IMG/VR virus record: IMGVR_UViG_3300023442_000011
Span: 1 to 35,528 of that record
Source: a virus
Length of the DNA stretch: 35,528 nt
Direction: 5' to 3' (one strand)
Part shown: positions 29,358-35,528 of the stretch, piece by piece
Layout: each line of letters begins with the position of its first letter
Numbering within the stretch: the first letter of the stretch is position 1
The notes under the pieces: generated by a model
The model's database searches: none
What the model was told of the DNA's origin: nothing
What the model saw: only the letters and a program-made list of their open reading frames with translations
Made by a program: the position numbers and the translations under genes

Positions 29358-29603
29358 ATGGAATTGGAAGAAGTCAAATACAGAAATTGCAAGAATTGCG
29401 GCAAGCCATACCCCAGGTGCGATTTTGTACCATCGGTCGAGTGGCCGGTAGCTGGTGAGCCGATTCAAGGCACGTACCGCGTACACCGTAGATCAGAATG
29501 CAACCCCTGTCTCCGCCGGGAGATGGAAAGGTTGAAGAGGGATGGGTCGCAGAAAGCGAAGCGGCGTTACTGTCAGATTGAAAAGTCACTGGTGGTAAGA
29601 TGA
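29358..29603 (+). CDS. Small zinc-ribbon-like protein (81 aa)
   Basis: The ATG at 29358 has GAGGAGGT upstream. YRNCKNCGKPYPRCDF near residue 8 and SECNPCLRREMERLKRDG near 50 give two CxxC pairs, a likely zinc ribbon, with a basic tail. Such small proteins often bind DNA or RNA or help recombination enzymes. It lies right before the SNF2-like helicase gene. The 98 bp upstream contain only the leader. Confidence 0.7.
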   Translation: MELEEVKYRNCKNCGKPYPRCDFVPSVEWPVAGEPIQGTYRVHRRSECNPCLRREMERLKRDGSQKAKRRYCQIEKSLVVR

Positions 29604-29604
29604 A

Positions 29605-30990
29605 ATGGAGAATAAAAAGAAAATAGATTATAACACGTTTATTTCAAACAAAAAACATTTGTCCGGGGACTTTGGTTTTGATTATTTGTTTTCACCCGAT
29701 TGCGCGTTTGATTTTCAACGGGAAATAATCCGTAGTGCAATAAAAAAGGGAAGGATGGGTATATTTGCAGACACAGGGTTGGGTAAAACATTAATAGAAT
29801 TGTCAATCGCGCAAAATATAGTCGAGAAAACTAACGGGCGTGTTTTGATTCTAACGCCGCTAGCTGTTGCCTTCCAATTTCTCGATGAGGCTGAAAAAAT
29901 CGGAGTGCATGATGTTTACCACTCTAAAGACGGCAGACTAGGAGGGAAAATTGTAGTGATGAACTACGAACGACTCCATATGCTCAATTCGTCAGATTTT
30001 GAATGCGTGATACTGGACGAATCAAGTATTCTGAAAAATTTCAATGGTAAAATTAAGAACGCAATAATATCATTTATCAAAAAAGTCCCATATCGTTTTT
30101 TGGCATCCGCCACACCTTCACCTAATGATTTTACTGAATTGGGTAACAGTTCCGAGGCTCTAGGATATTTGGGATACATGGATATGCTTGGCAGGTTTTT
30201 CAAAAACAATCAAAATAGTGTCGATTCAAACAATCGCAATATCGGTGAGAAGTTTTATCTTATGCCGCATGCAGAGCGTGACTTTTTCATATGGGTTAAC
30301 GATTGGTCAATAATGGTCAAGCGTCCATCTGACATCGGCTTTTCAGATGATTTATACGAATTACCAGAACTTATTACAAACAATACAATAGTAAAAACAG
30401 AGGATAAGTGGCTTTCCGGCGATCAAGGCGCTTTATGGGCCGTTCCTGCGAAGTCCATGACAGAGATTCGCAATGAACAAAAGGCAACGGTCAAAGAAAG
30501 ATGCCATAAAGCTGTTGAACTGGCATCCGGCAAAACGTCAGTATATTGGTGCAACCGAAATGATGAAAGCGAATTGTTAAATAGCTTGGATTCTGATGCT
30601 GTTGAAATTACCGGCGGAATGACAATAGATAAAAAAGAATCAATTTTGCTCGCATTCGCTCATGGTGATATTCCGAGAATTATTACAAAGGCTAGGATGA
30701 CATCAATGGGACTGAATTGGCAGCACTGTAATCATACTGTGTTTTTCCCTACATGGTCGTATGAGCAGTATTATCAGGCGATACGCAGATTCTGGCGGTT
30801 CGGTCAGACTAAGTCTGTCGTTTGCGATATTGTTATATCTGAGGGACAGTGTCGTGTAGTTACTGCGATGGAGCAGAAAAAGCAGAAGTCGATCGACTTG
30901 TATGAAAACCTTGTACGAAATGTTAATAGAAAATACAACTATGAAGTGAAAGCGTTTGACAAAAAGTTAGACGCCCCTCAATGGGTATGA
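29605..30990 (+). CDS. SNF2/DEAD-type helicase
   Basis: 461 residues. Motif I FADTGLGKT (54-62), Ia LILTPLAVAFQF, II VILDESS (135-141) and III LASATPSPND (166-175) lie in the first RecA fold. TKARMTSMGLNWQHCNHTVFF and QAIRRFWRFGQTKSVV (391-406) are motifs V and VI in the second. The spacing and 'RR..R.GQ' are of the SNF2 group. It would move along duplex DNA rather than separate strands. It has no nuclease or target domain of its own. It is paired with the methyltransferase gene downstream. Confidence 0.9.
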   Translation: MENKKKIDYNTFISNKKHLSGDFGFDYLFSPDCAFDFQREIIRSAIKKGRMGIFADTGLGKTLIELSIAQNIVEKTNGRVLILTPLAVAFQFLDEAEKIGVHDVYHSKDGRLGGKIVVMNYERLHMLNSSDFECVILDESSILKNFNGKIKNAIISFIKKVPYRFLASATPSPNDFTELGNSSEALGYLGYMDMLGRFFKNNQNSVDSNNRNIGEKFYLMPHAERDFFIWVNDWSIMVKRPSDIGFSDDLYELPELITNNTIVKTEDKWLSGDQGALWAVPAKSMTEIRNEQKATVKERCHKAVELASGKTSVYWCNRNDESELLNSLDSDAVEITGGMTIDKKESILLAFAHGDIPRIITKARMTSMGLNWQHCNHTVFFPTWSYEQYYQAIRRFWRFGQTKSVVCDIVISEGQCRVVTAMEQKKQKSIDLYENLVRNVNRKYNYEVKAFDKKLDAPQWV

Positions 30991-31012
30991 TGCAAACAAG
31001 GAGTATATAGAA

Positions 31013-32038
31013 ATGACGTGCAAAGAACAGGTTAAAGAAAATAATTATTGGATAGTTAACAGCGATTGCATGGAAGTATTATCGGAACTGGCAGAGGAGT
31101 CCATAGATTTATCGGTGTATTCGCCACCTTTCTGTGGATTATATCAGTACAGTAGTTCATATCGTGATTTCTCGAACTGCGAAACGCGCGAACAGTTTTT
31201 GCAGCAGTATGAGTTTTTAATTTCGGATATATCTAGGGTAACAAAACCGGGTAGAATAAGCGCGGTGCATTGTACTGACGTGTTCGACAATTCCTGCCAC
31301 CTTTGGGATTTCCCTCATGAAATCATTAACCTCCATGAGAAATACGGATTTCAATATCGCAACAGAATCACAATATGGAAAGAGCCTCTGAAAGTCCGCA
31401 TGCGCACTATGGTCAAAAGCTTGATGCATAAATTGATTGTTGAGGATTCAACACAATGTTTCACGGCCATGCCTGATTACATGCTAATTTTTACAAAACG
31501 CGGAGAAAACCATGTGCCAGTTACTCATGATAGTGGCCTGACTCGATATTTCGGTGAAACTCCAATTCTGCCGAACATGTTGAGGGCATGGAATAATGCG
31601 AACGAATCACATTTGACAGCAGAGGAGCTATGGAAGCATCTAAACAATAAATTTTCTGATCACAAAGACCCAAAAACATGTAAGTTATCACATTATATTT
31701 GGCAAAGGTATGCCTCCAGCGTGTGGGATGATATTCGCATTGACAATGTTTTGCCTTTTCGTGATTCTCGCGAGGATGATGATGAAAAACATGTACACCC
31801 GTTGCAATTAGATGTAATTGACCGGATTGTTGAATTATATTCTAATGATGGCGAAGTCGTTCTAACTCCATTTATGGGCGTAGGATCAGAAGTTTATAGT
31901 GCTGTTTCACTGGGTCGGAAGGCAATAGGGGTAGAATTAAAAGATTCATATTTTAAGCAAGCGAAAATCAACTTATCATTAGCAGGCAAAAGATTCGATA
32001 GCCTTTATGAGGAAAGTAAACAGGAAACCCTGATATGA
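31013..32038 (+). CDS. DNA methyltransferase, N4-C/N6-A beta-class
   Basis: 341 residues after AAGGAG. The catalytic motif IV is SPPF (37-40) in LSVYSPPFCGLYQY and the cofactor motif I is TPFMGVGSEVYSA (285-297); this order is that of beta-class enzymes. SPPF/SPPY favours N4-cytosine but N6-adenine is possible. The target-recognition part would be residues 160-260. No restriction nuclease is beside it. It could protect phage DNA from host restriction. The tight link with the SNF2-like gene recalls methylase-helicase pairs in several anti-phage and phage systems. Confidence 0.9.
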   Translation: MTCKEQVKENNYWIVNSDCMEVLSELAEESIDLSVYSPPFCGLYQYSSSYRDFSNCETREQFLQQYEFLISDISRVTKPGRISAVHCTDVFDNSCHLWDFPHEIINLHEKYGFQYRNRITIWKEPLKVRMRTMVKSLMHKLIVEDSTQCFTAMPDYMLIFTKRGENHVPVTHDSGLTRYFGETPILPNMLRAWNNANESHLTAEELWKHLNNKFSDHKDPKTCKLSHYIWQRYASSVWDDIRIDNVLPFRDSREDDDEKHVHPLQLDVIDRIVELYSNDGEVVLTPFMGVGSEVYSAVSLGRKAIGVELKDSYFKQAKINLSLAGKRFDSLYEESKQETLI

Positions 32039-32181
32039 CCCGGACGCAATACCTGCCCTCCCTTCTAATAGCAATCAACATTGCGAGCGCCGCGATATAT
32101 ATGGCGGACGGTGACTGGCGGATGACAGGGTATTGGGTGTGTGCGGCAGGAATAACTTATTGCGCATGCTTCAATCTGTGA
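32035..32181 (+). CDS. Small membrane protein (48 aa)
   Basis: ATGA overlap with the methyltransferase. Two hydrophobic parts, YLPSLLIAINIASAAIYM and GYWVCAAGITYCACF, are joined by a charged ADGDWRM turn. Proteins with the 'GDWR...YW..A' turn are common in phages and have no known role. It lies one base ahead of the homing-type gene. Confidence 0.72.
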   Translation: MTRTQYLPSLLIAINIASAAIYMADGDWRMTGYWVCAAGITYCACFNL

Positions 32182-32182
32182 T

Positions 32183-33097
32183 ATGATTTATGCACATCCA
32201 GTAGATGAGGGCGTGTTTAGCGGCACGCCCGAACTGGATGAAAACTACCTACTGGATTTTATAATGCGTATAACACAAGATGTTTTTCTAAAAAGAAGTA
32301 GATTATTCCATGGCGACAGATATAGCTATGAGAAATCAGTCTACGAATCCACTCTGAAAGAAGTTATTATAATATGCCATATTCATGGTGAGTTTAAACA
32401 AAAACCAGAAGTTCACTGGCGAAGCGGATGCCCTAAATGTGGAAATGGCCAAGCACGGAAAAAGAAAACTACGGATTCATTCATAATCCAAGCAATATTG
32501 GTACATGGTCATAAATATGATTACTCAAGTGTTGTGTATACAGGGAACCATAACAAAGTAGATATAAAATGCCCTATGCATGGCGTATTTAAACAGGAAC
32601 CGGTTAGCCATTTGTCAGGGTGCGGATGCAGACGATGTATAGTCGCTTGGAATAAAGGGGTGAAAGGCTCAAGCCCTTGGAATAAGGGTGTTTCAAGGTT
32701 CAAATCACAAGAAGAATACAGGAAGCATCAAAATGAGTTACGGAAATTAAGGCGTAAGAACGAAACAAACAGGGAAAGAATAGCTGACAGAATAAGAACA
32801 TTGATACGAAACCAGCTCAAGATTTACTCAAAACAGCCAAAAAAAGGCACAAAGACTGAAGTGTTACTAGGATGTAACATCGAAGTATTTAGAAAACATC
32901 TTGAAAATAATTTTTCAAAAGGAATGTTATGGGATAATTATGGCAACGGAAAAGGGAGATGGAACATTGACCATATAAAACCAGTATCCTTGTTTAATTT
33001 GGATTGTATTGAACAACAAAAAGAGGCATTTAATTATAAGAATTGCCAGCCAATGTGGGCAATAGATAATATCAAAAAGGGGGCAAAATGGAATTGA
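32183..33097 (+). CDS. HNH homing-type endonuclease with zinc modules
   Basis: 304 residues from 32183; the family-like part starts near the Met at residue 28 (32264). Two zinc modules follow each other: CHIHGEFKQKP...CPKC (65-86) and CPMHGVFKQEP...CRRC (130-152). Two WNKG repeats (156-169) resemble a NUMOD-type DNA-binding motif. The nuclease is GRWNIDHIKPVSLF (258-271) with Asn near 284 and 296. The gene is clearly richer in A+T than its neighbours and interrupts the block, signs of recent entry. It probably cuts related phages that lack it. Confidence 0.85.
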   Translation: MIYAHPVDEGVFSGTPELDENYLLDFIMRITQDVFLKRSRLFHGDRYSYEKSVYESTLKEVIIICHIHGEFKQKPEVHWRSGCPKCGNGQARKKKTTDSFIIQAILVHGHKYDYSSVVYTGNHNKVDIKCPMHGVFKQEPVSHLSGCGCRRCIVAWNKGVKGSSPWNKGVSRFKSQEEYRKHQNELRKLRRKNETNRERIADRIRTLIRNQLKIYSKQPKKGTKTEVLLGCNIEVFRKHLENNFSKGMLWDNYGNGKGRWNIDHIKPVSLFNLDCIEQQKEAFNYKNCQPMWAIDNIKKGAKWN

Positions 33098-33141
33098 TTA
33101 TGTTTGCTGCTGGTCTAACGTTTTGCGTTGTGTTCAAATGA
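33088..33141 (+). CDS. 17-residue hydrophobic peptide, possible gene remnant
   Basis: AAAGGGGGC lies before the ATG and the stop overlaps the next start (ATGA). The peptide is MELIMFAAGLTFCVVFK, a single hydrophobic segment. It may be a real membrane microprotein, the 3' remnant of a small membrane gene split by the homing-type gene, or only a coupling frame. Confidence 0.4.
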   Translation: MELIMFAAGLTFCVVFK

Positions 33142-33383
33142 AAGCATGGCGAGTTGACGATGGTGACGAATGGTGCGTACTTGTTTTTGAGCCCACACGT
33201 AGCCGTGCAAAGTCTGCGTTCAAGGAGAATGGACCGGCATTATACAACATGGACTACGAATGGGTAGGCATCCGCGCCATCAGACACCCGGCACTGGATG
33301 GGATGATTGACCACGAGGCGCTGTTTGATTCTCCCGACGGCCTACCGGAAGGGGTAACTTTTTGGCCGGATGAAGCGGTATGA
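33138..33383 (+). CDS. Hypothetical protein (81 aa)
   Basis: Starts at 33138 in an ATGA overlap. It begins MKAWRVDDGDEWCVLVFEPTRSRAKSAF and has DYEWVGIRAIRHPALDG and an acidic end. Small beta-alpha proteins of this pattern ('...W...A.....A.....W...R..R.P..D') are frequent in phage nin-like regions; no function known. ATGA overlap with NinB follows. Confidence 0.72.
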   Translation: MKAWRVDDGDEWCVLVFEPTRSRAKSAFKENGPALYNMDYEWVGIRAIRHPALDGMIDHEALFDSPDGLPEGVTFWPDEAV

Positions 33384-33829
33384 GGTATATTATCCGCTCC
33401 CACGACATAGCAGCCCGAGCCGCATGCGCCGTGAATGACTTGCCTGTGAACCCAGAACACCCGTATGTCGTATCCATCGGTGAGGAGACGCGATCATCGG
33501 CACAGAACAGAAAAGTCCATGCTGTGATCGGTGATATTGCGCGCAGTTGTGAGTTTATGGACGAAGCACGGACGATGGAGCAATGGAAAATACTATTAGT
33601 TTCGGCACATTATATTGCAACTGGAAATGATGCTAATGTTATGCCGGGTCTGGAGGGTGAATTCGTCACTCTACGCGAAAGCACTGCGAGGATGACCAAG
33701 GGCCGGATGATCAGTCTGATCGAATACTGTTACGCATGGGGCAGTCAGCACGGCGCTGATTGGTCGGATGATGCGATTGAAGTGTTTGATGAATTTGGTG
33801 TAGGACATTTGGCGACAAAGGAGAAATAA
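33380..33829 (+). CDS. ninB: NinB-like recombination protein (lambda Orf family)
   Basis: 149 residues. The phrase EETRSSAQNRKVHAVIGDIARSCEF, the GEFVTLRESTARMTKGRMISLIEYCYAWGSQHG block and a C-terminal helix are typical of NinB. The lambda homologue binds single-stranded DNA and SSB and can replace RecFOR in Red recombination. It lies at the end of the rightward replication block, as in lambda. It may work with the Rad52-like and SSB proteins from the leftward block. Confidence 0.92.
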   Translation: MRYIIRSHDIAARAACAVNDLPVNPEHPYVVSIGEETRSSAQNRKVHAVIGDIARSCEFMDEARTMEQWKILLVSAHYIATGNDANVMPGLEGEFVTLRESTARMTKGRMISLIEYCYAWGSQHGADWSDDAIEVFDEFGVGHLATKEK

Positions 33830-34110
33830 TGCAGAGCAAGAATAAGAAAGCCCCAACAGCAAGCGAGCGCCGCCATATCGAGCGTGTAAAGTCGCTGCCA
33901 TGTTCTGTCTGTGATGCTTTTCCACCCAGCGAGTGCCATGAACCGAATCAAGGTCAATGGTATACATCAATTGCTTTATGCCCGACCTGCCACAGGGATC
34001 CAGTTATGGGGCTCCATGGGCAAAAACGCGCATGGTTGATACGGAAGTTTGATATTCTGGATGCGCTGGGTGTAACGATACTTCGGTTGATGGATATGAA
34101 TGAGAAATGA
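33829..34110 (+). CDS. HNH-type recombination nuclease, Ref/Rap-like
   Basis: 93 residues, TAATG overlap with NinB. LPCSVCDAFPPSECHE (22-37) and ALCPTCHRDPVMGLHGQKRAWLIRK (49-73) form a compact His-Me finger nuclease with two zinc pairs. Position after NinB is where lambdoid phages carry NinG (Rap) or similar junction-cutting enzymes. RecA-dependent Ref and DUF968-type proteins have the same motif. Which substrate it cuts cannot be told from sequence. Confidence 0.75.
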   Translation: MQSKNKKAPTASERRHIERVKSLPCSVCDAFPPSECHEPNQGQWYTSIALCPTCHRDPVMGLHGQKRAWLIRKFDILDALGVTILRLMDMNEK

Positions 34111-34472
34111 GTGAACATGCGCATCAGTCAGCGTTGTTTTCATGGGCGGCAACGCGCGATGATTTGCGCCTGATGTACGCGATTCCCAACGCCGCAAAAC
34201 GCTCGCCAAGGCTGGCGGCATATATGAAATCTGAAGGGCTCAAAAAAGGATGCCCTGATATTTGCTTACCAGTCGCCCGCCACGGCTACCATGGCCTGTA
34301 CATCGAATTAAAGCGCCCGAAGTCGCCGGGGAAGGCGGCGGGAAGGGTTACGCCTGAACAGGCTGATTATCTTGCTGCCCTCAGGGCTGAGGGATATGCA
34401 GCGCATGTTTGTTATGGTTGGGATGAGGCGCGTTCTGTAATTGAACAATATTTATCTGTGGCCATGAGATGA
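34107..34472 (+). CDS. VRR-NUC domain nuclease
   Basis: 121 residues, full single-domain VRR-NUC: AIPNAAKRS near residue 25, KSEGLKKGCPDICLP (41-55) with the catalytic PD, LYIELKRPK (64-72) with E-x-K, and VTPEQADYLAALRAEGYAAHVCYGWDEA. The fold is PDDEXK. Stand-alone phage members act on branched or junction DNA. It is last in the rightward block and its end overlaps the convergent HTH gene by 21 bp, with no terminator visible between. Confidence 0.9.
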   Translation: MSEHAHQSALFSWAATRDDLRLMYAIPNAAKRSPRLAAYMKSEGLKKGCPDICLPVARHGYHGLYIELKRPKSPGKAAGRVTPEQADYLAALRAEGYAAHVCYGWDEARSVIEQYLSVAMR

Positions 34473-34667
34473 TTCGAGAAGCGCTTTGATGCGCGGTTCA
34501 TCGGCCAGCACATCATCGTAGAGTGCTTCAATAATGCGTGCCGGGATACGGCGGGAACCGCTCTCATAACACTGGAATGTGCGCTGCGCCACGCCATACC
34601 TTTTGGCGGCCTCTTTTGTTGAGATGCCGAGTAGCCTGCGATAGGCGATTAGCAGGATTGGTTTCAT
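34452..34667 (-). CDS. HTH protein at the end of the leftward operon
   Basis: 71 residues from the ATG at 34667 (ATGA overlap, GGGGGAACC upstream). LLGISTKEAAKRYGVAQRTFQCYESGSRRIP is a helix-turn-helix of the XRE/YdiL-like type, followed by a helical tail (ARIIEALYDDVLADEPRIKALLE). It could regulate late or early transcription or act against a host regulator. Its 3' end overlaps the convergent VRR-NUC gene, so the two transcripts run into each other. Confidence 0.75.
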   Translation of the reverse strand: MKPILLIAYRRLLGISTKEAAKRYGVAQRTFQCYESGSRRIPARIIEALYDDVLADEPRIKALLESSHGHR

Positions 34668-35260
34668 AGGTTCCCCCATTGGGATGCCATTGCATCGGCA
34701 ATTCCTTGGAACGTTCTTGAACGAACCCTTGCGCACTCTTTTGCTGGTAAGCATTTTGCATCAGAATACCATTTAGGCATGATTCTGCCGCTCGCATATA
34801 TTATTTTTTCGCCGCGATCTACAACATTCGTTTCAGTTAATAGCGGTAAATTTTTAAGCCACAATCCTGTTTTTTTGGAAAAAGGATCACCAAATTGCCA
34901 CGGCTGGATATATTGATCGGGCTTCCGCCACACAGTTGACATAATCCCTACCGGGTTCTCAATACATAAACGCGGTATGTCAGCATTGGCTAGAGCCATA
35001 AAGAAATCAATGCCCTGCTGCTGTCTCCCATCGGCAATTTTAGTGGGGAAGTGCCGTGCGCCACTGACGCACAGATGGGTGCATGGTGGGTGCGCTATCA
35101 TGAGATCGAACCCATCATTGACAATATCCATCACATCACACTGATAATGAGGGCCGATGCTATCCGTTGGCAGAATATCGCATGAAATAGCGTTATGGCC
35201 ACGGGTTAAAAATGCGTCACGGACAACGCCGGAAAATTCGCATGCGATGAGTACATTCAT
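34664..35260 (-). CDS. C5-cytosine methyltransferase-like protein
   Basis: 198 residues from the ATG at 35260 with GGGGGAAC upstream. The Rossmann start MNVLIACEFSGVVRDAFLTRGH (motif I), SCDILPTD, and LMIAHPPCTHLCVSGARHF with the catalytic Cys in PPC (58-60) are as in phage 'DNA cytosine methylase' proteins. ENPVGIMS corresponds to the ENV motif. It is too short to hold a usual target-recognition domain, so specificity and even activity are uncertain. It lies in the leftward operon, apart from the other methyltransferase. Confidence 0.8.
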   Translation of the reverse strand: MNVLIACEFSGVVRDAFLTRGHNAISCDILPTDSIGPHYQCDVMDIVNDGFDLMIAHPPCTHLCVSGARHFPTKIADGRQQQGIDFFMALANADIPRLCIENPVGIMSTVWRKPDQYIQPWQFGDPFSKKTGLWLKNLPLLTETNVVDRGEKIIYASGRIMPKWYSDAKCLPAKECARVRSRTFQGIADAMASQWGNL

Positions 35261-35355
35261 AGTTCCCCCTGCCCAGCCAGGTATGCAAACCACAGCACCG
35301 ACCAGAATATGATTCCGGATGCGAAAACGAGCAAATCTTCTTGCCATTGTTTCAT
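35257..35355 (-). CDS. 32-residue membrane peptide upstream of methyltransferase-like gene
   Basis: GAGGGTTGAAC lies before the ATG at 35355, and the stop overlaps the next start. The peptide begins MKQWQEDLLVFASG, has the segment IIFWSVLWFAYLAG and ends QGEL. One-pass membrane peptide of unknown role. Its presence shows that the methyltransferase frame should not be extended back to 35368. Confidence 0.6.
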   Translation of the reverse strand: MKQWQEDLLVFASGIIFWSVLWFAYLAGQGEL

Positions 35356-35364
35356 GTTCAACCC

Positions 35365-35528
35365 TCAAGCCTCACCCCTGCCAAAGCAACGGCAGAAGTG
35401 AGTAGTTTTACTATCTGATAGCTTTGCGGCTACCACGCTTGCGATGATGATCAGGTCTGATAGGCGGACGGTCATGGTTCGACCAAGACTAATCAAGTTT
35501 TCGCCCTCGGTACAATCAGTAATGTGTA
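35365..35528 (-). CDS. Small hypothetical protein spanning the contig joint (3' part)
   Basis: Continuation of the 59-residue gene that starts at 145 on the other side of the joint. It ends with TGA ten bases before the ATG of the 32-residue membrane peptide at 35355. The unbroken frame across the joint is independent support for closure of the genome. Confidence 0.65.
   Translation of the reverse strand, partial: HITDCTEGENLISLGRTMTVRLSDLIIIASVVAAKLSDSKTTHFCRCFGRGEA
35403..35528. repeat. Terminal direct repeat, right copy
   Basis: Exact copy of 4-129. Joining the two copies gives a closed unit of about 35,399 bp and restores a continuous leftward reading frame starting at 145. Confidence 0.9.

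Noticed and set aside
35261-35368. N-terminal extension of the C5-methyltransferase-like protein
   Set aside because: This part is covered by a 32-residue membrane peptide with its own ribosome binding site, and the Rossmann start begins exactly at the ATG at 35260.
1-35528. Integrase, attachment site or lysogeny module
   Set aside because: No tyrosine or serine recombinase, transposase or ParAB motif is seen in any frame. The small HTH proteins alone do not show a temperate lifestyle.
1-35528. tRNA genes and CRISPR arrays
   Set aside because: No cloverleaf with the conserved T-arm and no regularly spaced repeats were seen. The short repeats found are iterons or coding repeats.

Overview
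The window is a complete, tailed double-stranded DNA phage genome of the siphovirus type. Bases 4-129 are repeated exactly at 35403-35528, so the contig closes on itself with a unit of about 35,399 bp. A 59-codon gene with a good ribosome binding site reads without interruption across that junction. The base composition is moderate (mid-40s % G+C by eye). Strong AGGAGG-type ribosome binding sites, a GH24 lysozyme, a DnaB-type helicase, a Rad52-like annealing protein, NinB and a Lar-like protein all point to a Gram-negative, probably proteobacterial, host. I see no integrase, excisionase, partition gene, tRNA or CRISPR array.

Layout. (1) 1469-20715, rightward late block: HNH endonuclease, P27-type small terminase, HK97-type large terminase, portal, ClpP-like protease, major capsid protein, head-tail connectors, two related tail-tube proteins, gpG/gpGT frameshift chaperones, tape measure, tail-tip proteins, tail fibre, lysozyme and holin. 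Most neighbours overlap by ATGA or TAATG, so this is one coupled transcript. (2) 26063-20805, leftward block: a Lar-like zinc ribbon, many small proteins, a Rad52-like annealing protein, a PDDEXK exonuclease, a sliding-clamp-like protein, SSB and an FDXHR zinc protein. This is the recombination and single-strand DNA module. (3) 26172-34472, rightward block: a small HTH regulator, a replication initiator with a probable origin inside its gene, DnaB helicase, an SNF2-like helicase followed by a DNA methyltransferase, a homing-type HNH protein, NinB, a second HNH protein and a VRR-NUC nuclease. (4) 752 leftwards across the contig junction to 34452: small unknown proteins, a membrane peptide, a C5-methyltransferase-like protein and an HTH protein.

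Two control regions face both ways. At 26064-26171 two promoters diverge between blocks 2 and 3, around two dyads of the form TTGAC-N4-GTCAW. The rightward promoter places the predicted transcript start on or next to the ATG of the HTH gene, so its mRNA is probably leaderless, as for lambda cI made from PRM. At 753-1468 about 700 bp hold no convincing gene. This stretch has a consensus leftward promoter, a possible rightward promoter, several tight hairpins and a strong intrinsic terminator just before the packaging genes. It is the best place to look for the cos site and for an undescribed RNA.

Replication probably starts inside the initiator gene, where repeats of GTACAACAGA precede an A-rich stretch, as in the lambda O gene. 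The phage brings its own initiator, helicase, SSB and clamp-like protein but no polymerase, so it should recruit the host replisome. The host genus and the lifestyle cannot be settled from the sequence.
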